Positions 34,524 to 44,040 are shown, numbered from the stretch's first letter. The stretch is 44,528 nt of DNA from Porphyromonadaceae bacterium UBA4702 (GCA_002404675.1 DHKE01000030.1:9051-53578); one strand, 5' to 3'. Numbers and translations: made by a program. Notes: a model not told the origin generated them from the sequence alone.

Positions 34524-35726
34524 GTGAAAGGACTAAAACGCCAATTAGACAAGATAAAGCCGCAGTTTGACAAGGGAGGAAAGTTCGAGAAATTCCATTC
34601 CGTGTTTGACGGCTTCTATACATTCCTGTACACGCCCAACGAGACCTCCTCGAGCGGCGTGCAAATCCACGACGCCAACGACACGAAGCGCACCATGACC
34701 ACCGTCATCCTTGCGCTCATGCCGTGCGTCCTGTTCGGCATGTGGAACATAGGCTACCAGCACTCGCTCGCCACCGGCACCGACATGGGGTTGCTGCAGA
34801 TGTTCCTGTACGGACTGTGGGCCGCATTGCCCAACATTGTTACAGCATACGTCGTCGGCCTCGGCATCGAGTTTATCGTCGCGCAGATACGCCACCACGA
34901 AATCCAGGAGGGCTTTCTGGTGTCAGGCATACTGATACCGATGATATGCCCGGTTGACACCCCCTGGTGGATGCTCGCCATAGCAGTAGCCTTCGCCGTG
35001 ATATTCGCCAAGGAAGTGTTCGGCGGAACGGGCTACAACTTCCTGAACGTCGCACTTGTGGCACGAGCATTCCTGTTCTTCGCCTATCCCACCAAGATGA
35101 GCGGAGACCAGGTTTTCGTGTCGCTTGGAGGCGCAGCTCCCGTAGACGGCTTCTCCGGCGCAACGCCGCTCGGGCAGATAGCCTCGGCCGCAGACCCGCA
35201 CGCCGCAATCACCAATATAGTGGGAGACCCCGTATCGCTCTCCGACATGTTCTTCGGTTTCATTCCGGGTTCATGGGGCGAGACCTCTACGCTATGCATA
35301 CTCATAGGCGCAGTCATACTCCTCGCCACCGGCATGGCAAGCTGGCGCATCATGCTCTCAGCCCTCGCTGGCGGACTGGCAATGGGCTTCGTTGCCAACA
35401 CATTCGCCTCGCCGCTCTACCCGGCGACATTGCTCTCGCCGCTGGAGCAGGTATGCCTCGGAGGCTTCGCGTTTGCGATAGTGTTCATGGCGACAGACCC
35501 CGTGACAGCATGCCGCACCAATACCGGCAAATACATATACGGTTTCCTCATAGGCGTGATGGCAATAGTGATACGCTGCTACAACACCGGCTACCCCGAA
35601 GGGGCGATGCTCGCTGTGCTGCTGATGAACTGCTTCGCGTCGCTGATAGACTACTGCGTCGTGTCGGTCAACATACGCCGCCGTATGCGCCGCGCTGTAA
35701 AACCCGCTAATACCCAGAAACCATGA
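34524..35726 (+). CDS. nqrB: Na+-NQR subunit B
   Basis: Integral membrane subunit with about ten helices and a channel role in sodium transfer. The covalent FMN site is visible as DGFSGATPLGQ, with Thr214 as the attachment residue. The N-terminal amphipathic segment (residues 1-55) precedes the first helix, as in other NqrB proteins. Translation starts with GTG. The protein is 400 residues, the usual length. Its stop overlaps the nqrC start by four bases. Confidence 0.96.
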   Translation: MKGLKRQLDKIKPQFDKGGKFEKFHSVFDGFYTFLYTPNETSSSGVQIHDANDTKRTMTTVILALMPCVLFGMWNIGYQHSLATGTDMGLLQMFLYGLWAALPNIVTAYVVGLGIEFIVAQIRHHEIQEGFLVSGILIPMICPVDTPWWMLAIAVAFAVIFAKEVFGGTGYNFLNVALVARAFLFFAYPTKMSGDQVFVSLGGAAPVDGFSGATPLGQIASAADPHAAITNIVGDPVSLSDMFFGFIPGSWGETSTLCILIGAVILLATGMASWRIMLSALAGGLAMGFVANTFASPLYPATLLSPLEQVCLGGFAFAIVFMATDPVTACRTNTGKYIYGFLIGVMAIVIRCYNTGYPEGAMLAVLLMNCFASLIDYCVVSVNIRRRMRRAVKPANTQKP

Positions 35727-36448
35727 AGATTAACAGACAAGGCAACACCTACACGATAATATACTCGGCCGTCATCGTGCTGGTGGTAGGCATCGTGCTG
35801 TCGATGGTCTACCAGGTACTGCGCCCGGAACAGCTCGACAACATCGCCAACGACACGAAGCGGCAAATCCTCGCCGCCGTACACGTCACTCCCCAAAACA
35901 ACGCCGAAATACCGGCTCTGTACGAAAAGACAATCACCGACAGCTACATCGTCAACTACCGTGGCGACAAAGTCGAGACTTCGCAAGAGGCCTTCGACAT
36001 AAATGTGGCTGACGAAGTGAAGAAACCCGACAATGAGCGTATGCTGCCCGTATTCGTGGCCCATACTGGCGACGGCACAAAATACATACTCCCTTGCTAC
36101 GGCGCAGGACTGTGGGGACCTATATGGGGCTACGTTGCTTTTGACGACAACGGCGACACCATCTACGGCGCATATTTCTCTCACCAAGGCGAGACTCCTG
36201 GCCTGGGCGCGGAAATTGAGAAACCCGAGTTTGCCGACCAGTTCAAGGGCAAGAACGTGTTCGTTGACGGCGTGTTCGAGTCAATTGCCGTGGTCAAGGC
36301 AGGACAGAAGCCCCATGAGGGCGACTATGTGAACGGCATCAGCGGAGGCACCATCACCAGCCAAGGCGTGCAGAAGATGCTGCGCTCCTCCATCCAGCCC
36401 TACTCCTCATTCCTGATCAAAATCCAAGAAAACCGACAGAACAACTGA
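35723..36448 (+). CDS. nqrC: Na+-NQR subunit C
   Basis: Subunit with one N-terminal membrane helix (about residues 11-31) and a periplasmic FMN domain. The covalent flavin motif is ISGGTITS with Thr210. The flavin transferase ApbE that attaches FMN is not encoded in the window. The 241 residues are slightly fewer than in Vibrio. The start overlaps the end of nqrB (ATGA), and nqrD begins two bases after its stop. Confidence 0.95.
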   Translation: MKINRQGNTYTIIYSAVIVLVVGIVLSMVYQVLRPEQLDNIANDTKRQILAAVHVTPQNNAEIPALYEKTITDSYIVNYRGDKVETSQEAFDINVADEVKKPDNERMLPVFVAHTGDGTKYILPCYGAGLWGPIWGYVAFDDNGDTIYGAYFSHQGETPGLGAEIEKPEFADQFKGKNVFVDGVFESIAVVKAGQKPHEGDYVNGISGGTITSQGVQKMLRSSIQPYSSFLIKIQENRQNN

Positions 36449-36450
36449 CC

Positions 36451-37074
36451 ATGGCTATATCAAAGAAGTTATTTCCACTCGTCAACCCGTTGTCAAAGGA
36501 CAACCCGGTGATAGTCCAGGTGCTCGGCATCTGCTCGGCACTTGCCGTGACTGCCAAACTCGAACCGGCCATCGTGATGACCATTTCCGTAGTCGCTGTG
36601 CTCGCGCTGGCAAATGTCATCATTTCCTTCATGCGCAACACCATACCCTCCTCCATTCGCATCATAGTCCAGCTCGTAGTGGTGGCGGCCCTCGTGGTGG
36701 TCGTTGACCAGGTGCTGAAGGCATGGAACTACGACGTGAGCAAGCAGCTGTCGGTGTTCATCGGATTGATAATCACCAACTGCATCCTGATGGGCCGCCT
36801 CGAAGCCTTCGCCATGAGCCACCGCCCCTGGCCGTCGTTTCTCGACGGCATAGGCAACGGACTGGGATACGGCATAATACTGATAATCGTCGCCTTCTTC
36901 CGCGAACTGCTCGGCAGCGGCACGCTTATGGGCTATCAGGTGATACCGCAGGCATTGTATGACGCCGGCTACCAGAACAACGGCATGATGATACTGCCGC
37001 CCATGGCGCTGATCACTCTCGCGTGCATCATCTGGGCGCACCGCTCTCGCAACAAGGATTTGCAGGAAAAGTGA
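36451..37074 (+). CDS. nqrD: Na+-NQR subunit D
   Basis: Membrane subunit of 207 residues with six predicted helices, homologous to NqrE and RnfA/E. Characteristic segments are NPVIVQVLGICSALAVT near the N-terminus, NCILMGRLEAFAM in the middle and GFxREL-like FFRELLGSGTLMGYQV. It forms with NqrE the inverted-topology pair that holds an iron-sulfur centre between conserved Cys residues; Cys in GICSALAV and TNCILMG fit this role. nqrE follows after 36 bases. Confidence 0.95.
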   Translation: MAISKKLFPLVNPLSKDNPVIVQVLGICSALAVTAKLEPAIVMTISVVAVLALANVIISFMRNTIPSSIRIIVQLVVVAALVVVVDQVLKAWNYDVSKQLSVFIGLIITNCILMGRLEAFAMSHRPWPSFLDGIGNGLGYGIILIIVAFFRELLGSGTLMGYQVIPQALYDAGYQNNGMMILPPMALITLACIIWAHRSRNKDLQEK

Positions 37075-37110
37075 CAACGGAACACATTACTAAGGATACT
37101 AAGGAACAAT

Positions 37111-37725
37111 ATGGAAAATCTGAATCTGTTCATCAAGTCGATATTCATCGACAACATGATATTCGCGTACTTCCTGGGCATGTGTTCATTCCTGGCAGTA
37201 TCGAAAAACGTCAAGACGGCTTTCGGCCTCGGCATCGCCGTCAGCTTCGTCCTCATAATAGCATTGCCGCTGTGCTGGTGCATCAACGAGTATGTGCTGC
37301 AGCCTGGCGCATTGGCTTGGCTAGGCAGCGATTACGCCTCGACCGACCTCAGTTTCCTCGGGCTTATAATGTTCATCGCCGTCATCGCGGCACTGGTGCA
37401 GATACTCGAAATGGTCATCGAGAAATATTCCCCCTCGCTGTACAATTCGCTCGGCATCTTCCTGCCGCTGATAGCCGTAAACTGCGCTATCCTCGGCGCG
37501 GTACTCTTCATGCAGCAGCGTGATTTCTCCGACGCATGGACAGCAACGGTGTACGGCGCAGGCTCCGGCATAGGATGGCTGCTCGCTATAACATGCCTTG
37601 CAGCAATACGCGAGCGACTCGCTTACAGCAACATCCCCAAGCCACTGCGCGGCATAGGCATCACTTTCATCATCACGGGCCTCATGGGCATAGCCTTCAT
37701 GAGCTTCCTCGGCATCAAACTATAA
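37111..37725 (+). CDS. nqrE: Na+-NQR subunit E
   Basis: Membrane subunit of 204 residues, paralogue of NqrD with opposite membrane orientation. It shows [19 protein letters not shown] and [17 protein letters not shown], with the Cys residues expected to bind the shared iron-sulfur centre. Six helices are predicted. nqrF starts 24 bases downstream. Confidence 0.95.
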   Translation: MENLNLFIKSIFIDNMIFAYFLGMCSFLAVSKNVKTAFGLGIAVSFVLIIALPLCWCINEYVLQPGALAWLGSDYASTDLSFLGLIMFIAVIAALVQILEMVIEKYSPSLYNSLGIFLPLIAVNCAILGAVLFMQQRDFSDAWTATVYGAGSGIGWLLAITCLAAIRERLAYSNIPKPLRGIGITFIITGLMGIAFMSFLGIKL

Positions 37726-37749
37726 CGCTCCTCTATCCAACAATACGAT

Positions 37750-39042
37750 ATGTCAACACTCACCTCAATAGCATGGCATTCCGTGGCTGCTGCCTCGGCT
37801 ATTTTCCTTGTCATCACCCTTGTGCTGGTACTGATACTGCTATTGGCCAAGAAATGGCTCGTGTCATCCGGCGAAGTAACAATAGACATCAATTCGGGCA
37901 AGAAGACCGTGCGCACTGCCGCCGGCAAATCGCTGCTGGCATCGCTTGCCGACGCCGGAGTCCACCTCTCGTCGGCATGCGGCGGAAAAGGCAGCTGCGG
38001 ACAGTGCAAAGTACAGGTGACTGAGGGTGGCGGCGAAATGCTCCCGACCGAAGCCGTGCACTTCTCGCGCCGTCAGGCCAAAGAGCATTGGCGCCTCGGC
38101 TGCCAAGTCAAGGTCAAGGGGGACATGAGCATCCACCTAGACGAGTCGGCTCTCGACGTCAAGGAATGGGAATGTGAGGTAATCTCCAACCGCAATGTAG
38201 CGACGTTCATCAAAGAGTTCATCGTCAAGCTCCCCGAGGGAGAACACATGAACTTCATCCCCGGCTCGTATGCGCAGATTCGCATACCGGAATACGAGAT
38301 GGACTATGACAAGGACATCGACAAGAGCCTCATTGGCAACGAGTACCTCCCGGCATGGGAGAAGTTCGGGCTGTTCACGCTCAAGTGCCGCAACACAGAG
38401 GAAACCGTCAGGGCTTATTCCATGGCCAACTACCCGGCAGAGGGCGACCGCATCATGCTGACAGTCCGCATCGCCACACCGCCGTTCCAGCCCAAACCCA
38501 AGACCGGGTTCATGCCAGTTTCGCCGGGCATCGCATCGTCATACATTTTCACCCTCAAGCCGGGCGACAAGGTGCTGATGAGCGGCCCTTACGGCGACTT
38601 CCACCCGATTTTCGACTCCAAAGCGGAAATGATATGGGTAGGCGGCGGTGCCGGCATGGCTCCACTCCGCTCACAAATCATGTACATGACACGCACTTTG
38701 CACGTCACAGACCGCAAAATGTCATTCTTCTACGGAGCTCGCGCACTGAATGAAGTGTTCTACCTAAAAGATTTCCTTGAGCTCGAAAAGGAATTCCCCA
38801 ATTTCAAGTTCTACCTCGCGCTCGACCGTCCCGACCCGGCTGCAGATGCCGCCGGCGTGGAGTACACCCCCGGTTTTGTGCATCAGGTGATGTATGAGAA
38901 GTATCTGAAAGACCACCCGGCTCCCGAAGACATCGAATACTACATGTGCGGGCCAGCCCCAATGAGCAACGCAGTGAACAAGATGCTCTACGACCTCGGC
39001 GTTGAGCCGTCGAGCATACATTACGACAATTTCGGAGGTTAA
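37750..39042 (+). CDS. nqrF: Na+-NQR subunit F (NADH-oxidising subunit)
   Basis: Electron input subunit of 430 residues. One N-terminal membrane helix (about 10-35) is followed by a ferredoxin domain with the 2Fe-2S ligands Cys77, Cys83, Cys86 and Cys118 (C-x5-C-x2-C-x31-C), an FAD domain with AYSMANYPAEGDRIML, and an NADH domain with WVGGGAGMAPLRSQI and YYMCGPAPMSNAV. Electrons pass from NADH to FAD, to the cluster and on to the membrane subunits. It is the last gene of the operon; no hairpin terminator is seen after it, and the glyA promoter begins 14 bases downstream. Confidence 0.97.
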   Translation: MSTLTSIAWHSVAAASAIFLVITLVLVLILLLAKKWLVSSGEVTIDINSGKKTVRTAAGKSLLASLADAGVHLSSACGGKGSCGQCKVQVTEGGGEMLPTEAVHFSRRQAKEHWRLGCQVKVKGDMSIHLDESALDVKEWECEVISNRNVATFIKEFIVKLPEGEHMNFIPGSYAQIRIPEYEMDYDKDIDKSLIGNEYLPAWEKFGLFTLKCRNTEETVRAYSMANYPAEGDRIMLTVRIATPPFQPKPKTGFMPVSPGIASSYIFTLKPGDKVLMSGPYGDFHPIFDSKAEMIWVGGGAGMAPLRSQIMYMTRTLHVTDRKMSFFYGARALNEVFYLKDFLELEKEFPNFKFYLALDRPDPAADAAGVEYTPGFVHQVMYEKYLKDHPAPEDIEYYMCGPAPMSNAVNKMLYDLGVEPSSIHYDNFGG

Positions 39043-39055
39043 TACCCCCTGAAAA

Positions 39056-39087
39056 TTTGGTTATTCGCTGTCCTCTTGCTACCTTTG
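39056..39087 (+). promoter_or_regulatory. Promoter of glyA
   Basis: TTTG at 39056-39059, a 20-base spacer and TACCTTTG at 39080-39087 match the Bacteroidales promoter. The leader to the glyA start would be about 86 bases. Confidence 0.72.
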
Positions 39088-39093
39088 CAGCAG

Positions 39094-39135
39094 ATTGCGC
39101 GGCGGCGTCCCTACAAAGGTGTGACACTGCGCAAT
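39094..39135 (+). other. Stem-loop in the glyA leader
   Basis: ATTGCGC (39094-39100) pairs with GCGCAAT (39129-39135) around 28 bases that can form a small inner stem. It begins right at the predicted transcript start. It could be a regulatory leader, but it does not match a riboswitch class I can name. Confidence 0.45.
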
Positions 39136-39180
39136 GGCGAATATAAAGTATAATCAAACAAGCAAAAATATAGAACAAAT

Positions 39181-40461
39181 ATGCAGAGAGACAATCAAAT
39201 CTTTGACATGATCGACCGCGAACACCTGCGCCAGCGTCGCGGCGTCGAGTTGATAGCAAGCGAAAACTTCGTCAGCGACGAGGTGATGAAGGCCATGGGG
39301 TCATGCCTGACCAACAAGTATGCTGAGGGCTATCCCGCTCACCGCTACTACGGCGGCTGCCAGGTGGTGGACGAGGTTGAAAACCTTGCCCGTGAACGCG
39401 CGAAGAAACTGTTCGATGCAGAATGGGTAAACGTACAGCCCCACAGCGGCGCACAGGCCAACATGGCTGTGTTCATGGCTTGCCTGCAGGCCGGCGACAC
39501 TTTCATGGGCATGGACCTCAGCCACGGCGGACACCTCAGCCACGGAAGCCCTGTCAACTTTTCAGGTCTGATGTTCAACCCCATCAGCTACACTGTTCAT
39601 GCCGAGACTGGCCGTGTGAACTATGAGGAGATGGAGGAGAAGGCTCGCGCCCAGCGTCCGAAACTCATCATCGCCGGAGCAAGCGCATACAGCCGCGAAT
39701 GGGACTACGCACGCATCCGTAAACTCGCCGATGAGATCGGTGCAATCTTCATGGTTGACATGGCACACCCCGCAGGTCTCATCGCAGCCGGACTGCTCGA
39801 GAACCCGGTTAAGCACGCACACATCGTCACTACCACCACACACAAGACCCTTCGTGGCCCGCGTGGCGGCATGATCCTCATGGGCAAGGACTTCGACAAC
39901 CCTTGGGGCAAGAAGACTCCGAAGGGCGAAATCAAGAAGATGTCTGCTCTGCTCGACTCTGCTGTATTCCCCGGCGTACAGGGCGGCCCGCTCGAACACG
40001 TCATCGCTGCCAAAGCTGTCGCCTTTGGCGAGTGCCTCCAGCCCGAATGGCGTGCATACGCCGAGCAGGTGAAGAAAAACGCTTCTGCTCTCGCAGCTGC
40101 TCTAATCGCTCGCGGCTACAAGATCATCTCTGACGGCACAGACAACCACTGCATGCTCGTAGACCTGCGTCCCAAGTTCCCCGAAATGAGCGGCAAGAAG
40201 GCAGAGCGCGTGCTTGTAGAGGCAGACATCACTGCCAACAAGAACATGGTGCCCTACGACACACGCAGCCCGTTCCTGACTTCTGGCCTCCGCTTCGGCA
40301 CTGCCGCTATCACTACTCGCGGCGCCAAGGAGGAACTCATGGAGACTATCGCAGACTTCATCGACCGCGTGCTCTCCAACGCTGACGACGAGAACGTAAT
40401 CGCAGAAGTTCGCGCACAGGTCAACGAACTGATGAACGCATACCCGATGTTCGCCTGGTAA
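39181..40461 (+). CDS. glyA: Serine hydroxymethyltransferase
   Basis: Pyridoxal-phosphate enzyme that interconverts serine and glycine and loads a one-carbon unit on tetrahydrofolate. [12 protein letters not shown] at the N-terminus, [11 protein letters not shown] and the cofactor lysine Lys222 in [15 protein letters not shown] are all visible. The 426-residue length is standard. Codon choice is richer in T-ending codons (GCT, CGT, TCT) than in neighbouring genes, as expected for a highly expressed gene. It has its own promoter and a hairpin follows. Confidence 0.97.
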   Translation: MQRDNQIFDMIDREHLRQRRGVELIASENFVSDEVMKAMGSCLTNKYAEGYPAHRYYGGCQVVDEVENLARERAKKLFDAEWVNVQPHSGAQANMAVFMACLQAGDTFMGMDLSHGGHLSHGSPVNFSGLMFNPISYTVHAETGRVNYEEMEEKARAQRPKLIIAGASAYSREWDYARIRKLADEIGAIFMVDMAHPAGLIAAGLLENPVKHAHIVTTTTHKTLRGPRGGMILMGKDFDNPWGKKTPKGEIKKMSALLDSAVFPGVQGGPLEHVIAAKAVAFGECLQPEWRAYAEQVKKNASALAAALIARGYKIISDGTDNHCMLVDLRPKFPEMSGKKAERVLVEADITANKNMVPYDTRSPFLTSGLRFGTAAITTRGAKEELMETIADFIDRVLSNADDENVIAEVRAQVNELMNAYPMFAW

Positions 40462-40480
40462 TCAGACGACTCTCAGACTG

Positions 40481-40518
40481 TAATAGCTATGGCGTCCCCG
40501 AGGCGACCATAGCTATTA
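40481..40518. terminator. Hairpin after glyA
   Basis: TAATAGCTATGG (40481-40492) and CCATAGCTATTA (40507-40518) form a perfect 12-base stem with a 14-base loop, 20 bases after the glyA stop. No T-run follows. The arm shares CATAGCTATTATAG with the leader hairpin of the TonB-C gene. Confidence 0.55.
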
Positions 40519-40568
40519 TAGTGTGCCAAAACCCCTCTCCTACATCATACGACAAATCGACTATCATC

Positions 40569-41219
40569 ATGGACGAGATATTTGCTGACGCGCCCAGCGT
40601 CATTTTCGTCACCGGCACAGGGACGGACGTGGGCAAGACATACGCCACAGGCTGGCTGGCAAAGCGCATGGCACAGGCCGGCAGAAAGGTCATAACCCAA
40701 AAGCTCATACAGACCGGCTGCCGCGACCGCAGCGAGGACATAGAGGCGCATCGCCGCATCATGGGAATGCCCTTGCAGCCGCGAGACCTCGACCACACCA
40801 CCGACCCGATCATACTCTCCTACCCTGCCTCGCCTCACCTCGCGGCACACATCGACGGCGTAGAATTGGACTATGACGTGGCAGCCCACTGCACAGAACG
40901 GCTCGCCAGCGAATACGACTGCGTACTCGTAGAGGGTGCCGGCGGACTTATGGTGCCGCTCAAAGAGGACTTCATGACACTCGACTACATAGTCCAGCAC
41001 AATTTGCCGACTGCGGTAGTCGTAAACGGACAGCTCGGCTCAATCAACCACGCATTGCTGACGCTTCAAGCACTCGAGCGCGGCGGCGCAGACCTTTGGG
41101 CCGTGGTATACAACACCTATTTCGACACCGACAAAATCATCAGCGACGAAACGCGCAAATACCTGCGCAACTACGTATACCGTCACCACCCGGCTGCGCA
41201 TTACATCGTAATGGACTGA
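40569..41219 (+). CDS. bioD: Dethiobiotin synthetase
   Basis: ATP-dependent ligase that closes the ureido ring of dethiobiotin from diaminopelargonic acid and CO2 in biotin synthesis. The P-loop VTGTGTDVGKTY near the N-terminus and VEGAGGLMVPL in the middle are family signatures. The protein has 216 residues. An in-frame GTG at 40521 lies next to the upstream hairpin; the ATG at 40569 puts the P-loop at the usual distance. The other biotin genes are not nearby, so bioD is separate here. Confidence 0.93.
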   Translation: MDEIFADAPSVIFVTGTGTDVGKTYATGWLAKRMAQAGRKVITQKLIQTGCRDRSEDIEAHRRIMGMPLQPRDLDHTTDPIILSYPASPHLAAHIDGVELDYDVAAHCTERLASEYDCVLVEGAGGLMVPLKEDFMTLDYIVQHNLPTAVVVNGQLGSINHALLTLQALERGGADLWAVVYNTYFDTDKIISDETRKYLRNYVYRHHPAAHYIVMD

Positions 41220-41262
41220 CCGCGACACACCATAACACAACCACCTATTCAACCCTACACTC

Positions 41263-41937
41263 ATGAGGTCTATACTCGACTCTCTCAAGATAAGCATTTC
41301 TAAACAGCAGCTCGCCACACTTCCCGCTGCCGAATACACGCGCAAAATCACGGTTATCGAAAAGGCGGAGGATGTGCCTGCCGCTATTGAGACCCTGCGG
41401 AAGGCGAAGATTATCGGCTTCGACACAGAGACCCGGCCATCGTTCAAAAAGGGAGTGTCATACAAGGTGTCGCTGATACAGCTTTGCGGCAAAAACGAAT
41501 GTTTCCTATTCCGCATAAACAAGTGCGGCTTCTGCGACGAAATCGTGGAACTGTTCGAAGACCCCGTGAAAATCAAAGTCGGCCTCTCGCTGCACGACGA
41601 CTTTACCAACCTTTCCAAAATACGCAAGTTCAACCCAAAGGGATTTGTTGACCTCCAGACATACGTCAAGCAGTCAGGCATCATCGACAACTCCCTGTCA
41701 CGCATATATGCCATTGTCTTCGGGCAGCGCATCTCCAAAAACCAGCGGCTCTCTAACTGGGAAGCGCCGACCCTCACAGATCACCAGCAGGCATACGCGG
41801 CTCTCGACGCATACGCCTGCATACAGATATACAATGCCATTGGCAACCGCATCTTCAAGCCGCGCGAGTCGCAGTACATACTCCCGGACACCCCAGAGGG
41901 AACTGCGGAAACTGCCGACAACACACAGCAACAATGA
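41263..41937 (+). CDS. DEDDy 3'-5' exonuclease domain protein
   Basis: Protein of 224 residues with an RNase D/WRN-like exonuclease fold. All four metal ligands are present: Asp54 and Glu56 in IIGFDTETRP, Asp112 or Asp113 in VGLSLHDDFTNL, and Asp182 with Tyr178 in the Y-x3-D motif AYAALDAYACIQIY. LSNWEAPTLTDHQQ before it is typical of this group. It lacks the HRDC domains of RNase D, so it is a single-domain form. The nucleic acid substrate is unknown. Its stop codon overlaps the start of the next gene (ATGA). Confidence 0.9.
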   Translation: MRSILDSLKISISKQQLATLPAAEYTRKITVIEKAEDVPAAIETLRKAKIIGFDTETRPSFKKGVSYKVSLIQLCGKNECFLFRINKCGFCDEIVELFEDPVKIKVGLSLHDDFTNLSKIRKFNPKGFVDLQTYVKQSGIIDNSLSRIYAIVFGQRISKNQRLSNWEAPTLTDHQQAYAALDAYACIQIYNAIGNRIFKPRESQYILPDTPEGTAETADNTQQQ

Positions 41938-42170
41938 ACTTCAGAAAGACAAAATACATCTGGCTGCCCACGCTGCTGCTATTCTATATAATTGTCATGG
42001 CATACATAGGGCGCGACACCCTCACCGTGCAAGGGGACTGGCTGCGATATTTCGGCTCGATAGCTGTCGAACTCGCGGTAATCGTCGCCCTCGCCGTCTT
42101 CCTGCGCAAGAAGCAGAATCTGCAAGACCGCCGGGAAAAACGCGACGACAACACCAATGAACTAAAATAG
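41934..42170 (+). CDS. Small membrane protein downstream of the exonuclease
   Basis: Protein of 78 residues with two hydrophobic helices (about 8-26 and 39-57) and a strongly charged C-terminal tail rich in Lys, Arg, Asp and Asn. The family is not recognised. A four-base overlap with the exonuclease gene implies co-translation. A hairpin follows its stop. Confidence 0.75.
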   Translation: MNFRKTKYIWLPTLLLFYIIVMAYIGRDTLTVQGDWLRYFGSIAVELAVIVALAVFLRKKQNLQDRREKRDDNTNELK

Positions 42171-42196
42171 TCAGCGCCTCCCAACCGAGGCACTGA
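42171..42196. terminator. Hairpin between convergent genes before pfp
   Basis: TCAG-C-GCCTC pairs with GAGGC-A-CTGA around a 6-base loop with one C/A mismatch. It starts right after the small membrane protein gene. There is no clear T-run on either side. Confidence 0.42.
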
Positions 42197-42230
42197 CTGT
42201 ATATAGTCGGCGTTATGCTCGTCTAACTGA

Positions 42231-43901
42231 TTATTCGACTATGGCGACAGGCTCGGCGTGTTCGAGCAGCAACGTCATCGGCGGACAGTCGCATATCTCG
42301 GATGGCCCGAAATACTGGATAGGACCGGGATACTGGTACAAGGTGTTGAGAGCCAGCGTCTCGCGCATCGAGGCGTATTTCAGGTAAGGTCCTCCGTTCA
42401 GGTTGACCAACGCCTTCTTGATGACCGGCTTGTCCTGGCCCTTGCGGCGCTCCATATTCATCATCATGGTGATAGGCACACCTCCCGGCATCCAGTTCTC
42501 GTGGTCAGTATCGGTCAGGTTGCGGATAGACGACATATAGCCGGTCAAACCAGCATTGATGAGCATTGCCGCATTGTAGCCAAGAGCGTATGTGTAGTCA
42601 GCGTCAAAGTTGGACGGGTCTGCGCAGCGGCCTTCGTAACCGAAGAAGTGGTGCTGCGTGGCAAACTTGCCAACATACTCCCCGGTCTCAGCCATCTCCT
42701 CGAGACGCTTGGCAACCATCTCCGAAATCAGGCTCTCAGTCTCAATGAGCGATACCTGCACATTGCCGTGCTGGTCACGGTCGAGGCTGAGCTGAAGCGC
42801 GATGTTCTTTGGCAGCGACTTGTACAATTCTGCATTGACAGGCGAAAGGTGAGCGTGGATAGCGTTAAGCTTGTCGAGTTCCTCGAGGCCCTCCAGTTCC
42901 CCCGCATTCTCCTCCAACACATCGTTCAGCTCGCTTATCAGCCTCTTCATCGACGGTATGAACTCGATGAGGCCCTCGGGAATGAGAACAGTGCCGAAGT
43001 TCCAGCCGAGTTTGGCTCGCTCCGAGATGACATAGCACAGATAGCTGACTATGTTGTCGAGGGTCATGCGCTTGGCCTGAATCTCCTCCGAAATCAGGCA
43101 CACGTTAGGCTGCGTCTGCAACGCGCACTCCAGCGCGATGTGCGATGCCGAGCGACCCATCAGCTTGATGAAGTGGTAGTATTTCTTGGCAGAGTTGCAG
43201 TCACGCTGTATGTTGCCGATCACCTCGCTGTATACCTTGCAAGCAGTGTCGAAGCCGAAAGAGGCCTCAATCCACTCGTTCTTCAGGTCGCCGTCAATGG
43301 TCTTAGGCACGCCGATAACCTGAATGTCAACACCCTTGGCCTTGTAGTATTCAGCCAGCACAGCAGCATTGGTATTCGAGTCATCGCCGCCGATGATGAC
43401 CAACGCCTGAATGTTCAGCTCTTCGAGGATTTCCAGGCCACGGTCAAACTGATCCGGGGTCTCGAGCTTGGTACGTCCCGAACCGATGATGTCGAAACCG
43501 CCAGTGTTGCGGTATTCCTTTATGTAGCCGGCAGTCAGCTCCATATACTGATGGTTGATGAAACCAGCAGGACCCATGAGAAAACCGTAGAGGCGGCACT
43601 CCGGGTTGAGAGACTTGATGCCGTCGAAAATTCCGCTCACAACGTTATGACCGCCAGGAGCTTGACCGCCCGAAAGGATGATGCCCACATTGAAAGGCTC
43701 TTCCAGCCGCTTCGGGTTATCGTCATGGACAAACTCCACGACAGGCATGCCGTATGTATTGGGAAACAGCTTCTTGATTTCCTCCTGATTGCCAACGGAC
43801 TCCGTGTTTTTGCCAACGCATATCCTCACCGGCCCTTGGAGAGCTTTGGGCAACTTGGGGATATAGTTTGCCCTGATTTTCTGCAATGCACTCTTTTTCA
43901 T
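42231..43901 (-). CDS. pfp: Pyrophosphate-dependent 6-phosphofructokinase
   Basis: Glycolytic enzyme that phosphorylates fructose 6-phosphate with pyrophosphate, reversibly. ILSGGQAPGGHNVVSG at the N-terminal end, VIIGGDDSNTNAAVLAEYY with the GGDD sequence of PPi enzymes, and GVPKTIDGDLKNEW with the catalytic Asp are clear. The long form (556 residues) is that of the plant-beta/Bacteroidetes group. GRSASHIALECAL and YEGRCADPSNFD are further family segments. It is read alone from its own promoter. It complements the glycogen genes at 5227-9526 in sugar metabolism. Confidence 0.96.
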   Translation of the reverse strand: MKKSALQKIRANYIPKLPKALQGPVRICVGKNTESVGNQEEIKKLFPNTYGMPVVEFVHDDNPKRLEEPFNVGIILSGGQAPGGHNVVSGIFDGIKSLNPECRLYGFLMGPAGFINHQYMELTAGYIKEYRNTGGFDIIGSGRTKLETPDQFDRGLEILEELNIQALVIIGGDDSNTNAAVLAEYYKAKGVDIQVIGVPKTIDGDLKNEWIEASFGFDTACKVYSEVIGNIQRDCNSAKKYYHFIKLMGRSASHIALECALQTQPNVCLISEEIQAKRMTLDNIVSYLCYVISERAKLGWNFGTVLIPEGLIEFIPSMKRLISELNDVLEENAGELEGLEELDKLNAIHAHLSPVNAELYKSLPKNIALQLSLDRDQHGNVQVSLIETESLISEMVAKRLEEMAETGEYVGKFATQHHFFGYEGRCADPSNFDADYTYALGYNAAMLINAGLTGYMSSIRNLTDTDHENWMPGGVPITMMMNMERRKGQDKPVIKKALVNLNGGPYLKYASMRETLALNTLYQYPGPIQYFGPSEICDCPPMTLLLEHAEPVAIVE

Positions 43902-43936
43902 AGTTACCTTCTCTATGTAGATTCTTTACCTGATTG

Positions 43937-43967
43937 CAAAGTTAGCAATTATCCCCGACACTCGCAA
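43937..43967 (-). promoter_or_regulatory. Promoter of pfp
   Basis: On the minus strand TTG (43967-43965), a 20-base spacer and TAACTTTG (43944-43937) match the Bacteroidales promoter. The leader would be about 30 bases. Confidence 0.7.
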
Positions 43968-44040
43968 CAACTACCACAGCCTGTAAATAGCGCAATCATA
44001 ACAACTCAGCGGATTTTGACACACATGGCAATTATATCTA

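Noticed and set aside
40521..40568. GTG start for bioD
   Set aside because: It adjoins the hairpin after glyA and adds 16 unconserved residues before the P-loop gene start at 40569.
29889..44024. Shared 12-mers CAGCGGATTTTG and ATTTTGACACAC near 29.8 kb and 44.0 kb
   Set aside because: Many 12-mer pairs are expected by chance in this length, and the surrounding sequence does not match.
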